Source of the DNA: Chitinophaga nivalis
GTDB lineage: Bacteria; Bacteroidota; Bacteroidia; Chitinophagales; Chitinophagaceae
Reading direction: 5' to 3'
DNA: 64,000 nucleotides
Assembly: GCF_025989125.1 (NCBI RefSeq)
Contig: NZ_JAPDNR010000001.1
Coordinates: 2,276,301-2,340,300, forward strand
Shown piece by piece: positions 45,187-54,923 of this stretch. The notes under the pieces were generated by a model. That model was not told the origin of the DNA, made no database searches, and was given only the letters and a program-made list of their open reading frames with translations. The translations under genes were made by a program, and so were the position numbers. Within the stretch, counting starts at the first letter, position 1. Every line of letters starts with the position of its first letter.

Positions 45187-48100
45187 ATGTCAGCTGATGA
45201 CGATTTATTAATCACCAAAATCAAATGTATGATTTTAACCGCTTGGAGTCAAGCCGGACATGATTTCCGTTTTACATCAACCAAATTAAAGAGGATCATG
45301 AAGTTATCCGCCATTTTGATGCTGGCGGCCTGTCTTCAACTCAGTGCCAAAAGCTATTCACAGCGATTGCAGCTTTCCCTGCATGAAGTATCATTAAGCA
45401 AAGTATTTACGGTACTACAGCAACAATCCGATTACAGCTTCGTATATACGGAGTCGCAGTTGCGGAAAGCCGGAAAAATTACGTTGCAACTAAAAAACAG
45501 TACGCTCCAGGAGGCGCTGGACAGCTGTTTGGCTAATCAGCCGCTGACCTACACGATCCGGGAGAATATGGTCATCATCCAGGACCGGCCGGAAGTAGTA
45601 GCGCCACCTATCGCTGTATCCGGCGTTGTGGTGGATGAATCCGGACAGCCGCTACCTGGTGTATCTGTTGGGATAAAAGGCAGCCGCACGGGAGGTATTA
45701 CCAATGCCAGCGGTACGTTCGCGTTGTCTGATGTACCGCCGGATGCGGTGCTCGTCTTTTCATTTATCGGGTACCAAACGCAGGAGATCCCGCTCAACGG
45801 GCGCCCGCTGATCAAACTGGTACTCAAAACAGCGCCACAGGCCCTCGATGAAAAGGTAGTCATTGGCTATGGTAATGCCCGCAGAAGAGACCTGACGGGT
45901 TCCATCGCCAAGGTAGCTTCGCTGCGGCCGGAACAAAACATGTCATCCAACACCATCAATGGCTTACAGGGCCGTGTAGCCGGATTGTTTGTAAAACAAG
46001 ACAACTCCGCTCCCGGCGCCCTCCCGATATTTACTATCCGGGGCGTACAAACCCTGCAAGTGAACGATGGGGGTACCGGCGCGAATCCGTTGATCGTAGT
46101 AGACGGCCTCGTAATAGATGCCAACCCTTCCGGCGCCAATGCCAATTACAGCCTGGGCAATCTCAACCCGCAGGATATAGAATCGATGGAAGTGCTCAAA
46201 GATGCTGCTTCCTGTGCGATGTACGGCGCCCGTGGCGCGCAGGGGGTTATACTCATCACCACCCGCAAGGGCAACTTCAATAGCCGGCCACGGGTAAGCC
46301 TAAACGCTTATTGGGGTATCACAAAAACAAACTTCGACTACAAGCCGCTTAACACCAGCGAATACGGAATGATATTCCGGGAAGCCAGGGATAACCGGAT
46401 CAGCGATATCGACCAACGGCTGGCAGCAGGTGGTCTTACACCTGCACAGGTCAACAGCCTGAATAATGAAAAAAGACTCCTGAACGCGCAGATCAACAAC
46501 CTGCAAATGGGGAGTGCAGATAATAACTGGATCAAAAAAATTATGCCTGCACAGGCGCTTACCCGGAATATACAATCAAGCCTGTCCGGAGGTGGCGACA
46601 AGACGAGTTATTACCTCTCTTTTGGCCAGTATTCAGAAGATAATTCCCTGGGCACCGGTAATTTCACCCGTTACTCCGGAAAACTGGCCGTTACACAGAA
46701 AGTATATGATTGGTTCAAGGCAGGAGCAGACATCAATATCTCCAATACCCGGAGCCGCGACATCTACTCCGACCTTTCCGGTGCGCTGGCAGTAAGACCA
46801 GACACCCCCGATTCCATCACGCACAATGAAGATGGTACCTATGGCTATTCGTTCGGCAGACAGGAACATCCTTATGCCCGGCTGAAAGGTTATAACAGGA
46901 ATATCCGTACCTGGAACTATGTGGGCAATTTCTTTGGTGAAATTACCCTGCCCAAAAACTTCTCCTTCCGCACCATGTTAGCTGCTTCTAAAAGTAGCGT
47001 GCTGACAGAATCATTCGATAATCCCCTTAGCTATGAAGGCCAGTCTACAAAGGGGAAATTTTTTAATGACGATAATAAAGGCCTTCGTTATACCTGGAAC
47101 AACGTATTGAGCTACCGTTACCAAACCGGTAAGTGGCGCGGTGATGCGGTACTCGGTCAGGAATATACAGACAATGCCTATCAAATCAGTGGCTTCGCCT
47201 TACAGGGGTTCCCGATGAGTGAAAGTCTCTGGGCCCCTGGTAATGCCTCCGGTTACGACAACTCCGTTGCTTCCAAAAACCGGAGGTACCGTGATGTTTC
47301 CCAGTCCTTCTTCTTCCGCAGTAATGTCAGCTGGGATAATAAATACCTGCTCAGCATTTCTCTCCGGCGGGATGGATCTTCCAAGCTGAAAGATTATCGT
47401 TATGCCTGGTTCCCGGCTGTTTCCGGTGGTTGGGTGATCAGCAGTGAGTCATTCATGCAGCAACAAAAGTGGATCAGCTACCTGAAAGTAAGGGCCAGCT
47501 ACGGTCTTACCGGTAATATACGCCCGCTGGGTCAGGACGATGTGAGCAGTCTTATCAATACAACGACCTATCTCACCGCGCCTGCCCTGCAACTGAGTAA
47601 CCGCCTGGGTAACCCCGGTCTTAAATGGGAACGTACCCACCAGCAGGACATTGGATTGGAAGCCCGTCTCTTTAATGACCGGTTAAGTGCAACTATAGAA
47701 TATTACAACAAAAAAACAGATGGTTTACTTTCCGCTGCTAATATTCCCTGGTCCAGTGGCGGATACATTACACAACGTGTCAACCTGGGTGCCATGGAAA
47801 ACCGTGGTGTAGATATTGCCATCAACTATAGCAATACCGCGCAACGTACCGACGGCTTCAAATGGACCATTGGTACGGTGGTTAACATCAACCGGAACCG
47901 CGTGACCCAATTGCGTGACAGCATTGTCTCCTATGGTGCTTATTACCCGGCAGGTCCAATTGGTTACGCCGTAACCGGCCAGCCTGTAGGACTGCTGAAA
48001 ATATATCAGGCAAATGGAATAGACAATCAGACCGGTGATGTGATATATGAAGATGTCAACAAAGATGGTATCATAAATGAAAAAGATATGCGCTATGTGC

Positions 48101-48636
48101 AGGTAGCCCAGCCTAAATGGAACGGTGGTTTTAACCTGGACCTCTCCTGGAAAGGCTTCACAGCTTCTGCACAGTTTATATTTACAGTAGGTAACAAAGT
48201 ATATAACCTGAGCGACCAGTTTGCCCGCTTCTATGGATTGGATAACAGTACCGGTGTCATGGAGAATATGCCTGACTGGGTATTGGAACGTTGGACTAAA
48301 CCTGGTGATAACAGCCACTACCCACGCGTTGTAACAGGCGCTCATGGCGCTGGGCAGACCACCGACTGGAACAACCGGCCTTCCACACTCTATCTCTTTG
48401 ACGGGTCTTTCCTGCGGTTTAAAAATCTGACGGTAGGATATGATTTTGCAGGCCGTGTGGTCAAAAGTAAAGCATTCGAACAGTTACGGCTATACGCTGC
48501 TGTGCAAAACATATTTCTCATTAAAGACAGAGGGTTGAAATCAGGTGATCCTGAGCAGGCACTCGAATCGGGTATGCAGCTGTCTGTAGTGCCTATGCCA
48601 CGTACCGCCTCCATCGGCATCGATGTCAGATTCTGA
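45187..48636 (+). CDS. SusC/RagA-type TonB-linked outer-membrane transporter
   Basis: 1149 residues as opened at 45187; ATGs at 45229 and 45298 are alternatives, the last with the best ribosome site (AGAGGATC) just before the signal peptide MKLSAILMLAACLQLSAKSYSQ. Order: STN signalling domain (about 62-130), carboxypeptidase-regulatory-like domain (about 140-215, VSGVVVDESGQPLPGVSVGIKG), TonB plug (about 235-350) and a 22-strand barrel ending ASIGIDVRF. The STN domain fits regulation through the neighbouring FecI/FecR pair. It imports an oligomeric nutrient with the SusD partner; substrate unknown. Confidence 0.93.
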   Translation: MSADDDLLITKIKCMILTAWSQAGHDFRFTSTKLKRIMKLSAILMLAACLQLSAKSYSQRLQLSLHEVSLSKVFTVLQQQSDYSFVYTESQLRKAGKITLQLKNSTLQEALDSCLANQPLTYTIRENMVIIQDRPEVVAPPIAVSGVVVDESGQPLPGVSVGIKGSRTGGITNASGTFALSDVPPDAVLVFSFIGYQTQEIPLNGRPLIKLVLKTAPQALDEKVVIGYGNARRRDLTGSIAKVASLRPEQNMSSNTINGLQGRVAGLFVKQDNSAPGALPIFTIRGVQTLQVNDGGTGANPLIVVDGLVIDANPSGANANYSLGNLNPQDIESMEVLKDAASCAMYGARGAQGVILITTRKGNFNSRPRVSLNAYWGITKTNFDYKPLNTSEYGMIFREARDNRISDIDQRLAAGGLTPAQVNSLNNEKRLLNAQINNLQMGSADNNWIKKIMPAQALTRNIQSSLSGGGDKTSYYLSFGQYSEDNSLGTGNFTRYSGKLAVTQKVYDWFKAGADINISNTRSRDIYSDLSGALAVRPDTPDSITHNEDGTYGYSFGRQEHPYARLKGYNRNIRTWNYVGNFFGEITLPKNFSFRTMLAASKSSVLTESFDNPLSYEGQSTKGKFFNDDNKGLRYTWNNVLSYRYQTGKWRGDAVLGQEYTDNAYQISGFALQGFPMSESLWAPGNASGYDNSVASKNRRYRDVSQSFFFRSNVSWDNKYLLSISLRRDGSSKLKDYRYAWFPAVSGGWVISSESFMQQQKWISYLKVRASYGLTGNIRPLGQDDVSSLINTTTYLTAPALQLSNRLGNPGLKWERTHQQDIGLEARLFNDRLSATIEYYNKKTDGLLSAANIPWSSGGYITQRVNLGAMENRGVDIAINYSNTAQRTDGFKWTIGTVVNINRNRVTQLRDSIVSYGAYYPAGPIGYAVTGQPVGLLKIYQANGIDNQTGDVIYEDVNKDGIINEKDMRYVQVAQPKWNGGFNLDLSWKGFTASAQFIFTVGNKVYNLSDQFARFYGLDNSTGVMENMPDWVLERWTKPGDNSHYPRVVTGAHGAGQTTDWNNRPSTLYLFDGSFLRFKNLTVGYDFAGRVVKSKAFEQLRLYAAVQNIFLIKDRGLKSGDPEQALESGMQLSVVPMPRTASIGIDVRF

Positions 48637-48661
48637 TTACATATCCTAAATAGTATTCAAC

Positions 48662-50038
48662 ATGTTTACATATAAAAATACCATATTAGCACTCGTTACC
48701 GCAGTCTCACTGGCGGCATGCACCGGCAAACTGGACGAACCGAAACCGGATACCTCTATTAATTTGCAAAATATACAACCCGGCGACCTGCCGCTGTTGC
48801 TCAATGGTGCTTATAAACTGGATGGCATTTATTATCAGCCCTATGCTGTCTGGGATATTTATAGTGATGATATCGTTTCCATACAGGGAGGTACGCCAAC
48901 GCAATACAATCCGCAAGCGTATGATGCCTGCAATCCCAATACAGAAGATGGATTTGGTAATGCCCGTAACTATGCAAGTGCCTATAAAGCCATCGGTAAT
49001 GCCAACTTCATTATCAATTACATCAACAGCAAACAGCTGACCAACATGTCGTCGGTGTTGGGAGAAGCCCTCTGTATCCGGGCGTACAATTACCTCCGCC
49101 TGGCAGAATCCTACGGTGGTGTCATCCTTACGCTGCAGACAGAAACGGATATCAATCAACTCCGGCGGGATAAGAATAGCGAAGCAGAAGTACGGGCAAC
49201 AGCCATCGCTGATCTGACGGCAGCCCTTCCGCTGTTGGGCGATTTCAACTCACCGGATGCGGCCTGTAAACAAACAGCCCAGCTACTGCTGGCCCGCACC
49301 TACCTGCAACAGCAGAAAAACCGGGAAGCCGGCGAACTCGCCCTGCAGGTGATCAACTCCGGTAAATTCACCCTTAGCAACAGCGATTACGGAGATATCT
49401 ACCGTTTTAACACCAACTCCCGGGAAATGATGTGGCGGGGAGTGGAGGGTCCACTCAGTTATAACTACGACCGTTATGGCTTGTTTACCTTCTACAGTCC
49501 CGGTGCGCCATTCAGAGGCAACAGCCCCGGGCTGACCTGGGTCAGCGATGAACTGGCAGCTTTGTACGAACCTGCCGACATCCGCAAACAGTTGTTACAT
49601 CCGCAGCAAAATGATGCGATCGGTAAACGGGTGAACTACCTCCTGAAATATTCCGTCGATACGTTGCAGGCAGCTTCTGCCAACTTCGCCGTCTATCCTT
49701 ATCTCCGCTACAGCGAAGCATTGCTGATTGCTGCCGAAGCCAGCGCCAGACAAGGAACCGTGGATGTTACCTATTATAATCAACTGAGAACTGCCCGTAA
49801 AGCAGGTACTAAAAATAATGGTGATTTTGCCAGCCCCGCTGCTTTCCTGAAAGAACTGGAAAACGAACGTAGACGGGAGTTTGTGGGAGAAGGTCGCCGT
49901 TGGCAGGACATGCGTCGCTTTGGTACCGCCTTGCCTTATCTCTCTTCACTGGGTAGGAATGAAACCAGGTTATACCTGCCTTTCAGTTCTACAGAAATGG
50001 CGAGAAATCCGAAACTGACACAGAACAAAGGCTATTAA
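48662..50038 (+). CDS. SusD/RagB-type substrate-binding lipoprotein
   Basis: 458 residues with lipoprotein signal (LVTAVSLAAC, Cys20). The helical TPR-like body carries SusD hallmarks: LGEALCIRAYNYLRLAESYGGV and the C-terminal ELENERRREFVGEGRRWQDMRRFG. It caps the SusC channel at the cell surface and captures the ligand. The 25-base gap from the SusC gene indicates an operon. Confidence 0.93.
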   Translation: MFTYKNTILALVTAVSLAACTGKLDEPKPDTSINLQNIQPGDLPLLLNGAYKLDGIYYQPYAVWDIYSDDIVSIQGGTPTQYNPQAYDACNPNTEDGFGNARNYASAYKAIGNANFIINYINSKQLTNMSSVLGEALCIRAYNYLRLAESYGGVILTLQTETDINQLRRDKNSEAEVRATAIADLTAALPLLGDFNSPDAACKQTAQLLLARTYLQQQKNREAGELALQVINSGKFTLSNSDYGDIYRFNTNSREMMWRGVEGPLSYNYDRYGLFTFYSPGAPFRGNSPGLTWVSDELAALYEPADIRKQLLHPQQNDAIGKRVNYLLKYSVDTLQAASANFAVYPYLRYSEALLIAAEASARQGTVDVTYYNQLRTARKAGTKNNGDFASPAAFLKELENERRREFVGEGRRWQDMRRFGTALPYLSSLGRNETRLYLPFSSTEMARNPKLTQNKGY

Positions 50039-50072
50039 TGTGGCCATTATCAACCATAAAAAAATATACACG

Positions 50073-51215
50073 ATGCGCACTCATCTCATTCAACGGGCTG
50101 CTTTACTGGCCCTGTTACTAGCCGGTGGACTGCAAACAGCCATCGCCCAACAGTCCTTTACCATCAAAGGTAAAATCAGCGGTGCCACAACCGGTAAGCT
50201 GATGCTTAGCTACCGCCAGGGTGATGACAATGTGGAAGACTCGGTATTACTCACTAACGGCAGCTTCACGTTGAAAGGCAAAGCTGGTGAGCCAACAAGG
50301 GCATCCCTCCAACTGAAACCGCTGCAGGAAGAAGAAGGCCCGATGACCTATGAGCGTTACATGAAGCGCGATATACAGGACTTCTACCTCGAAAGCGGCA
50401 ACATCGTATTATCCGGTAAGAACGTCAAAACGGCTGTTATCACCGGCGGAGCCACGCAGAAAGAATATACAGCGCTGCAACACCAGCTGAAAAAAGTCAC
50501 GGCACCGGAAAAGGAGATTGAAACCGCCTATACAAAATATTATGCGACCAAAGATACCGCCGGTATGAAACGGATGGAGGAAAGGGTCAGGGAACTTAGA
50601 AATACCCGCAAGGAAATAGAAAACGATTTTATTAAAAAATACCCGGACTCTTATGTAGCGCTGGATCTGGTGAGGTATAGAAGTGGCGCCATGAATCTAC
50701 CTGAAATTGAGCCGTTGCTCGGTCAGCTGAGCGCCCGCATGCGTAGTTCGGCCAGCGGCCAGAAACTCGCGGACCGGATCGCACTCGCCAAAAAACTCAG
50801 TGTCGGCAATGATGCCATCGAGTTCACACAACGGGATACCGCAGATCATCCGGTAAGCCTGTCTTCCCTGCGGGGGAAATATGTATTGCTCGACTTCTGG
50901 GCAAGCTGGTGTGGCCCTTGCCGGGCGGAAAACCCCAATGTAAAAAAGGCATACGATGCCTTTAAGGATAAAAATTTTGTTATCCTGGCCGTATCCCTGG
51001 ATGATAAGCGGGACAACTGGCTCAAGGCTATCCACGACGACAACATGCCATGGATTCATGTCAGTGACCTGAGAGGATGGAAAAACGAAGTGGCACGACA
51101 GTATGGTGTCAACGCCATACCGCAAAACCTGTTGCTCTCTCCTGAAGGAAAGATTATCGCAAAAAATCTGCGCGGGGAAGCATTGGCTAAAACCCTGGAA
51201 ACAACATTGAAATAA
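50073..51215 (+). CDS. TlpA-like thioredoxin-fold protein with DUF4369 domain
   Basis: 380 residues from the ATG at 50073, which gives the signal peptide RAALLALLLAGGLQTAIAQQ; a GTG at 50040 is less likely. An N-terminal DUF4369-like beta domain (FTIKGKISGATTGKLMLSYRQ, about 25-125) and a helical linker precede a thioredoxin domain (about 250-380) with the active site WASWCGPC. Such proteins often follow SusCD in Bacteroidota and probably act as periplasmic thiol reductants. Redox partner unknown. Confidence 0.88.
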   Translation: MRTHLIQRAALLALLLAGGLQTAIAQQSFTIKGKISGATTGKLMLSYRQGDDNVEDSVLLTNGSFTLKGKAGEPTRASLQLKPLQEEEGPMTYERYMKRDIQDFYLESGNIVLSGKNVKTAVITGGATQKEYTALQHQLKKVTAPEKEIETAYTKYYATKDTAGMKRMEERVRELRNTRKEIENDFIKKYPDSYVALDLVRYRSGAMNLPEIEPLLGQLSARMRSSASGQKLADRIALAKKLSVGNDAIEFTQRDTADHPVSLSSLRGKYVLLDFWASWCGPCRAENPNVKKAYDAFKDKNFVILAVSLDDKRDNWLKAIHDDNMPWIHVSDLRGWKNEVARQYGVNAIPQNLLLSPEGKIIAKNLRGEALAKTLETTLK

Positions 51216-51224
51216 CTACTACAG

Positions 51225-51264
51225 CCCGGCCTCCTTGCTATTTAATAAGTGGAGGCCGGGTTCC
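51225..51264 (+). terminator. Terminator of the SusCD operon
   Basis: A perfect 10-bp GC-rich stem (51225-51234 with 51251-51260), 16-base loop, 9 bases after the TlpA-like stop. T-rich tail is weak. Confidence 0.6.
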
Positions 51265-51483
51265 TCTGCTGCGCGCTTGCGCTTAGTGTCTCACATCCCC
51301 TCTCTAACGATATACTTACACCCCACAGCAAGTTGGATGAAAGGCCGAGGTTTCAACTTATCAAGACTTTAGGGAAACCGGTAATAGCAAATAATATTTA
51401 ACACAAACAGATAAGGCGGTATAGAAAATAGTTAGCTTGCAAAGGAAAGCTACTAATGAACTATTGAACGCAGGAGTAAATTA

Positions 51484-51660
51484 ATGAAAGCTGTAACGTT
51501 TTTGTTAGGGATATTTTTTGTGTCGATACTTAAAGGGCAATCGATATGTGATATCGCGAAAAGACCTAAATTATATTATACTGTTTTGAAGTCAAACAGT
51601 TCGCGGCACTTGTTAAAAAATGCGAATGAAACTTGTGTCTTGAAGGTCTTAGACTCATAA
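51484..51660 (+). CDS. Small exported 58-residue protein
   Basis: 58 codons with a good ribosome site (AGGAG, 8 bases upstream) and a convincing signal peptide (AVTFLLGIFFVSILKGQS). The mature part is only about 38 residues (ICDIAKRPKLYYTVLKSN...VLKVLDS) and may be a truncated immunity protein or a genuine small periplasmic protein. The next gene starts 5 bases after its stop in a different frame. First gene of the second AT-rich island. Confidence 0.45.
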   Translation: MKAVTFLLGIFFVSILKGQSICDIAKRPKLYYTVLKSNSSRHLLKNANETCVLKVLDS

Positions 51661-51665
51661 AGTGT

Positions 51666-52076
51666 ATGCAAATTAATGGTATGTACAATTTTTTGATTAA
51701 AGATCAATTTAGCGACGAACGAATATTGGAATGCCTTAAGGCATTTTTTATAGGTCAGAATATTTCAATAGCTTCTTTCGACCATGATATGGATCAACCA
51801 GAGGATTTATTATTCGAAAGTATACTAATGAGAGGCGATTTTTGTATACAGTTATGGCTTTATGCCAAATTGAATGCGAATGTAATATACAGACCTAAGG
51901 AAATGGCAAGTCATATTTGTTGCTTCTTGAAAACAGAGATATTAATAAGTGAGAAGTCCATAAATCCTTTTGAATGGATTTTGATTACAGCTAATGGTGA
52001 TGAACGGATTGTTTATCAGAAAATAGAGGATAATGATGAAGATGTTTTCTTACTAGATAACAAGGGTAGAAGGTGA
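51666..52076 (+). CDS. Hypothetical protein, probable orphan immunity protein
   Basis: 136 residues from the ATG at 51666; the frame is open further to a TTG at 51633 that overlaps the preceding small gene and is unlikely. Acidic cytoplasmic protein (FSDERILECLKAFFIGQ, WILITANGDERIVYQKIEDNDED). Family not recognised. AT-rich codon use like its neighbours. Confidence 0.5.
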   Translation: MQINGMYNFLIKDQFSDERILECLKAFFIGQNISIASFDHDMDQPEDLLFESILMRGDFCIQLWLYAKLNANVIYRPKEMASHICCFLKTEILISEKSINPFEWILITANGDERIVYQKIEDNDEDVFLLDNKGRR

Positions 52077-52227
52077 TATGCCCGATAAGATATTATTGTA
52101 TAGTATTTGAGCGGAAAAAATTGGATCCTTTTGTAAGGATGCGATAGATACTCCGAGTAATAAAAAGTCATTTGAGTAAAATAGATATAAAAGTTGAAGC
52201 TATTTTATATAAATAAAAAGTAGTGAG

Positions 52228-52650
52228 ATGATTGATAATAAGATTGTTTATTCAGGAAAAGGAGGTGTTTACATATATGTAAATGAGAATGGTGAGTTTT
52301 TTTTACAAAAAGAAAATTATCTCGAAAATATTAGGTTTAAGACATCATTATTACGTTTGTTAACACAATTTGAACTTTCGGTAGATTCGATCCATGAAGG
52401 AATAGTGAGTGAGGATTATAGCATAGAGCATATTTTTCCTTTTGATGATTTAATGTTTTTTTTGATTCAAGATATGAAATCTTCATATTGGCTTAATCTG
52501 GTGTGTGTTTTTCTATTAAATGACCAAGTGAAGTTTAAATTAAATGTGGATACACTAAGCCGATTAAAGACTAAAGAATTTATATATTGGTTACCGCAAA
52601 AAGAAACTCATCTTATGTGGAAGTTGATGAGTAAGATGTCGAGATTATAA
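52228..52650 (+). CDS. Hypothetical protein, probable orphan immunity protein
   Basis: 140 residues, no signal peptide. Starts MIDNKIVYSGKGGVYIYVNENGEFFLQKENY and ends LMWKLMSKMSRL; beta-rich first half. Family not recognised. A tail-like frame (HLSKIDIKVEAILYK) stops shortly upstream. The frame after its own stop continues into a fragment related to 37628-38014, so the 3' end may be rearranged. Confidence 0.5.
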   Translation: MIDNKIVYSGKGGVYIYVNENGEFFLQKENYLENIRFKTSLLRLLTQFELSVDSIHEGIVSEDYSIEHIFPFDDLMFFLIQDMKSSYWLNLVCVFLLNDQVKFKLNVDTLSRLKTKEFIYWLPQKETHLMWKLMSKMSRL

Positions 52651-52743
52651 TTGTTATTTAACCCGTACTCCGAATTTAGAGGTTGGAATTATGCAAAGAC
52701 AGGTGTTTTGAAGTTTGATTCATATGAGGAGTTTACTAAGTAG
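52651..52743 (+). pseudogene. Fragment related to the immunity-like gene at 37628
   Basis: Directly after the 52228-52650 stop and in the same frame, codons read EFRGWNYAKTGVLKFDSYEEFTK then TAG. The end resembles FLKFNSYEEFAKWP of the 37628-38014 product. Only the 3' end of that family is left here. Confidence 0.45.
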
Positions 52744-52825
52744 ATGTAATAAGATGTATCAATATGTATCAATATGTTGATTAATTATGTCTATATAGCA
52801 GTACATAATAATTAAATATTAATTT

Positions 52826-53125
52826 ATGTTGTTAGAAAGGGATGCTAAAAAAATTATAGAGGCAAAGCTTAAATTGCAGGAGTCAAAAGAAATTGAAGAA
52901 ATAGTTGTGGTAGATGAATATACGATAGAAAGAGCTACCTATTTTGTGTTTTTTTATAATTCAAAAAAATATGTAGAAACTGGTGATTATTCTTGGCTTT
53001 TACTTGGTAATACTCCTTTTATAATTAGCAAAATAACATGCGATATTTATTGTACAGGCACCGCTGAAACGATTGAATATTATATGGATTTGTTTGAAAA
53101 AGGGGAGCTGGAAATCTATCAATAA
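52826..53125 (+). CDS. Imm35-family immunity protein
   Basis: 99 residues. The sequence ERDAKKIIEAKL, IVVVDEYTIERATYFVFFYNSKKYVETGDYSWLLLGNTPFIISK and TGTAETIEYYMDLFEKG follows the Imm35 (YrhB-like) immunity family closely, complete from end to end. Imm35 proteins neutralise peptidase- or nuclease-type polymorphic toxins in other bacteria. No partner toxin is present within this window, so it is an orphan. Confidence 0.8.
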   Translation: MLLERDAKKIIEAKLKLQESKEIEEIVVVDEYTIERATYFVFFYNSKKYVETGDYSWLLLGNTPFIISKITCDIYCTGTAETIEYYMDLFEKGELEIYQ

Positions 53126-53141
53126 ATGTTAGATGTGAAAT

Positions 53142-53495
53142 ATGAAAATAAAGAGTGAAGATATGAGTAATGAAATCCAATTTTCTATAGATGAAATAGT
53201 TCATTTAGTACCTGTTGAAATGGGAGGTGGAATTATTACAAATAAAGTGTCCATTGATGGCATGCTAATAAAGTACCTGTATCGGGAGACGCCATCAAAT
53301 GAATATGATAGTGGGTGGAGGTTTTTTGCAGGAAATGAAACCTCAGAATATCTGAATGATGCAAATAATTGTAAAGCTTATCATTTGAATACTATTGCAA
53401 ACATAGATCCGACAATAATACCATATTTGAATATGCCAATTGGAACAGAGCTGGAGAGAGTGCCTGATTCAAGGGAGTTTAGAGAAGTGTTATAA
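53142..53495 (+). CDS. DUF2185 (Imm33-like) immunity protein
   Basis: 117 residues (a start at 53163 is also possible). The core GGGIITNKVSIDGMLIKYLYRETPSNEYDSGWRFFAGNETSEYLND, followed by YHLNTIANIDPTIIPYLNMPIGTELERV, matches the DUF2185 family, also listed as immunity family Imm33. It lies 16 bases after the Imm35 gene and may share its transcript. Orphan, with no toxin nearby. Confidence 0.8.
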   Translation: MKIKSEDMSNEIQFSIDEIVHLVPVEMGGGIITNKVSIDGMLIKYLYRETPSNEYDSGWRFFAGNETSEYLNDANNCKAYHLNTIANIDPTIIPYLNMPIGTELERVPDSREFREVL

Positions 53496-53520
53496 TTGTA
53501 CTACACTTAAGAAAAAGAGA

Positions 53521-53757
53521 ATGATTCAACAACTTAGTATTTTTATTAGAAAGTGGGGGAATGTAATCGGAATCTTTTGTGGTCTGTCTTTGATAGTAGT
53601 ATCAGCCTTGTTACAATTAAAAGGTATTGAATACTATGAATATTATGATCTGAGAAAATTTCATTCGGTAGTTAAAATACCTGTTTCTTTCAATTATTTC
53701 ATTGGACTCTTAATTGTTGTTTTTAGCTTGAAAAGAAGATGGTTTTCTCGTCGCTGA
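53521..53757 (+). CDS. Small two-helix membrane protein
   Basis: 78 residues from the ATG at 53521. A longer frame (from 53440) overlaps the preceding gene and is unlikely. Two membrane helices, about 13-31 (VIGIFCGLSLIVVSALLQL) and 58-72 (FIGLLIVVFSL), with a basic C-terminus (KRRWFSRR). Could be a membrane immunity protein. Family unknown. Confidence 0.45.
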   Translation: MIQQLSIFIRKWGNVIGIFCGLSLIVVSALLQLKGIEYYEYYDLRKFHSVVKIPVSFNYFIGLLIVVFSLKRRWFSRR

Positions 53758-53764
53758 AAAATGA

Positions 53765-53854
53765 CGGAAGATGTCATTGTGTGAGGTTATGTGCATGGTT
53801 AAGATGGTGAAATCGTTCAGTATACTTGTTCCAAAAAGATATAAACTTAAATAA
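53765..53854 (+). pseudogene. Possible toxin-tail relic
   Basis: A frame without stop reads MVKMVKSFSILVPKRYKLK and ends TAA at 53852-53854, overlapping the next start as TAATG. Short and without a known match. Confidence 0.3.
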
Positions 53855-54315
53855 TGAGATTGGATATTGTTATTAAAGAAATAACTGAAAGCGATTTTAA
53901 TACTTCATCTAAACCATTATTATTTAAATCGGGATATTTAGATAGAAGGTTTGCTTTAGTGGGTAATAATGCAGTCTTTAGTTTTCTGATTGGTTGGCAA
54001 AGCGATTTACTTAGTCCCAGGGTTTTTACAATAACTCATTGTGATATGGCGATAGGTATAGATTTGAGTTTTGCTATTGTAGATTTTTGTGAGAATAAGG
54101 TATTAATGAAATTAGAACTACCTTTTAATTTTATTGATTTAATACAAATAGGAAATAAATTAGTTATAGTGACTGAATTGGAAATAATAGAGGTGGAAGA
54201 ATATAGCGTAGTTAATAATTATTTCTTGTCAGATGTGTATGAAGAATTGTCTGTTGTGAATGGGGTTATGAATGTGAAGTGTGTAAATGGTGATATGTTA
54301 GAATGGAAATTTTGA
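53854..54315 (+). CDS. Hypothetical protein, probable orphan immunity protein
   Basis: 153 residues, all-beta appearance (DRRFALVGNNAVFSFLIGWQSD, LVIVTELEIIEVEEYSVVNNYFL), no signal peptide. Repeated short strands suggest a beta-propeller-like or beta-sandwich immunity fold. Family not recognised. Coupled by TAATG to a possible relic upstream. Confidence 0.5.
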   Translation: MRLDIVIKEITESDFNTSSKPLLFKSGYLDRRFALVGNNAVFSFLIGWQSDLLSPRVFTITHCDMAIGIDLSFAIVDFCENKVLMKLELPFNFIDLIQIGNKLVIVTELEIIEVEEYSVVNNYFLSDVYEELSVVNGVMNVKCVNGDMLEWKF

Positions 54316-54354
54316 AACGAGTAGGAATAATATATAGCATACAATTAACTAAAA

Positions 54355-54822
54355 ATGACGAAGGTTTCATCCAATAATAATGTGCATAGCTGGTTTGGGG
54401 CAATAATAAGTTCTTTTTTCTCCTTTCTAAGTATTCTCTATTTATTTGGCAGTAAACATACTTTCCTGGATATATCGATACCTGTAATAGTGATCCTGTT
54501 GAATAGCTATTATAGTTGGAACCTGATGTTTAACGATTTTGGTTTGTATGCTGATAGGTCTTCCGGACAATTTTTCTTACAGCGAAGGAAAATGGTTTTT
54601 ACATTCAATGCAGATGATATTGATCTGATACACTTGAAAGATTTGGGTATGATCAGATCCAATATATATCAGTTTTACAGTTTGAATATTGGGAAACAAT
54701 ATTTTAGAATCCGATATTATGCTGCAAGACCGCCTAATATCCTGGATGTTATTAATGTGGAGAAGAGAAGAGGATTGCTGGAAAATGAGGTTAAGAACAA
54801 GTTGCGTCAGGAAATAGGATAA
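54355..54822 (+). CDS. Membrane protein with two helices and a cytosolic domain
   Basis: 155 residues. Two hydrophobic helices (about 14-33 and 38-57) are followed by a soluble region (FNDFGLYADRSSGQFFLQRRKMVFTFNADDIDLIHL) that resembles PH-like domains of small bacterial membrane proteins. Family unknown. Base composition is closer to chromosomal than its neighbours. Confidence 0.45.
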   Translation: MTKVSSNNNVHSWFGAIISSFFSFLSILYLFGSKHTFLDISIPVIVILLNSYYSWNLMFNDFGLYADRSSGQFFLQRRKMVFTFNADDIDLIHLKDLGMIRSNIYQFYSLNIGKQYFRIRYYAARPPNILDVINVEKRRGLLENEVKNKLRQEIG

Positions 54823-54923
54823 TGATAGAGGATAGGCCCGTTTTTTCTATAAACAACTCAGCCCCATTGATAGGCATGTACTGGTCTGCCTTATAGGAAG
54901 TTTGTAATACCGGAAGTAAGCAT

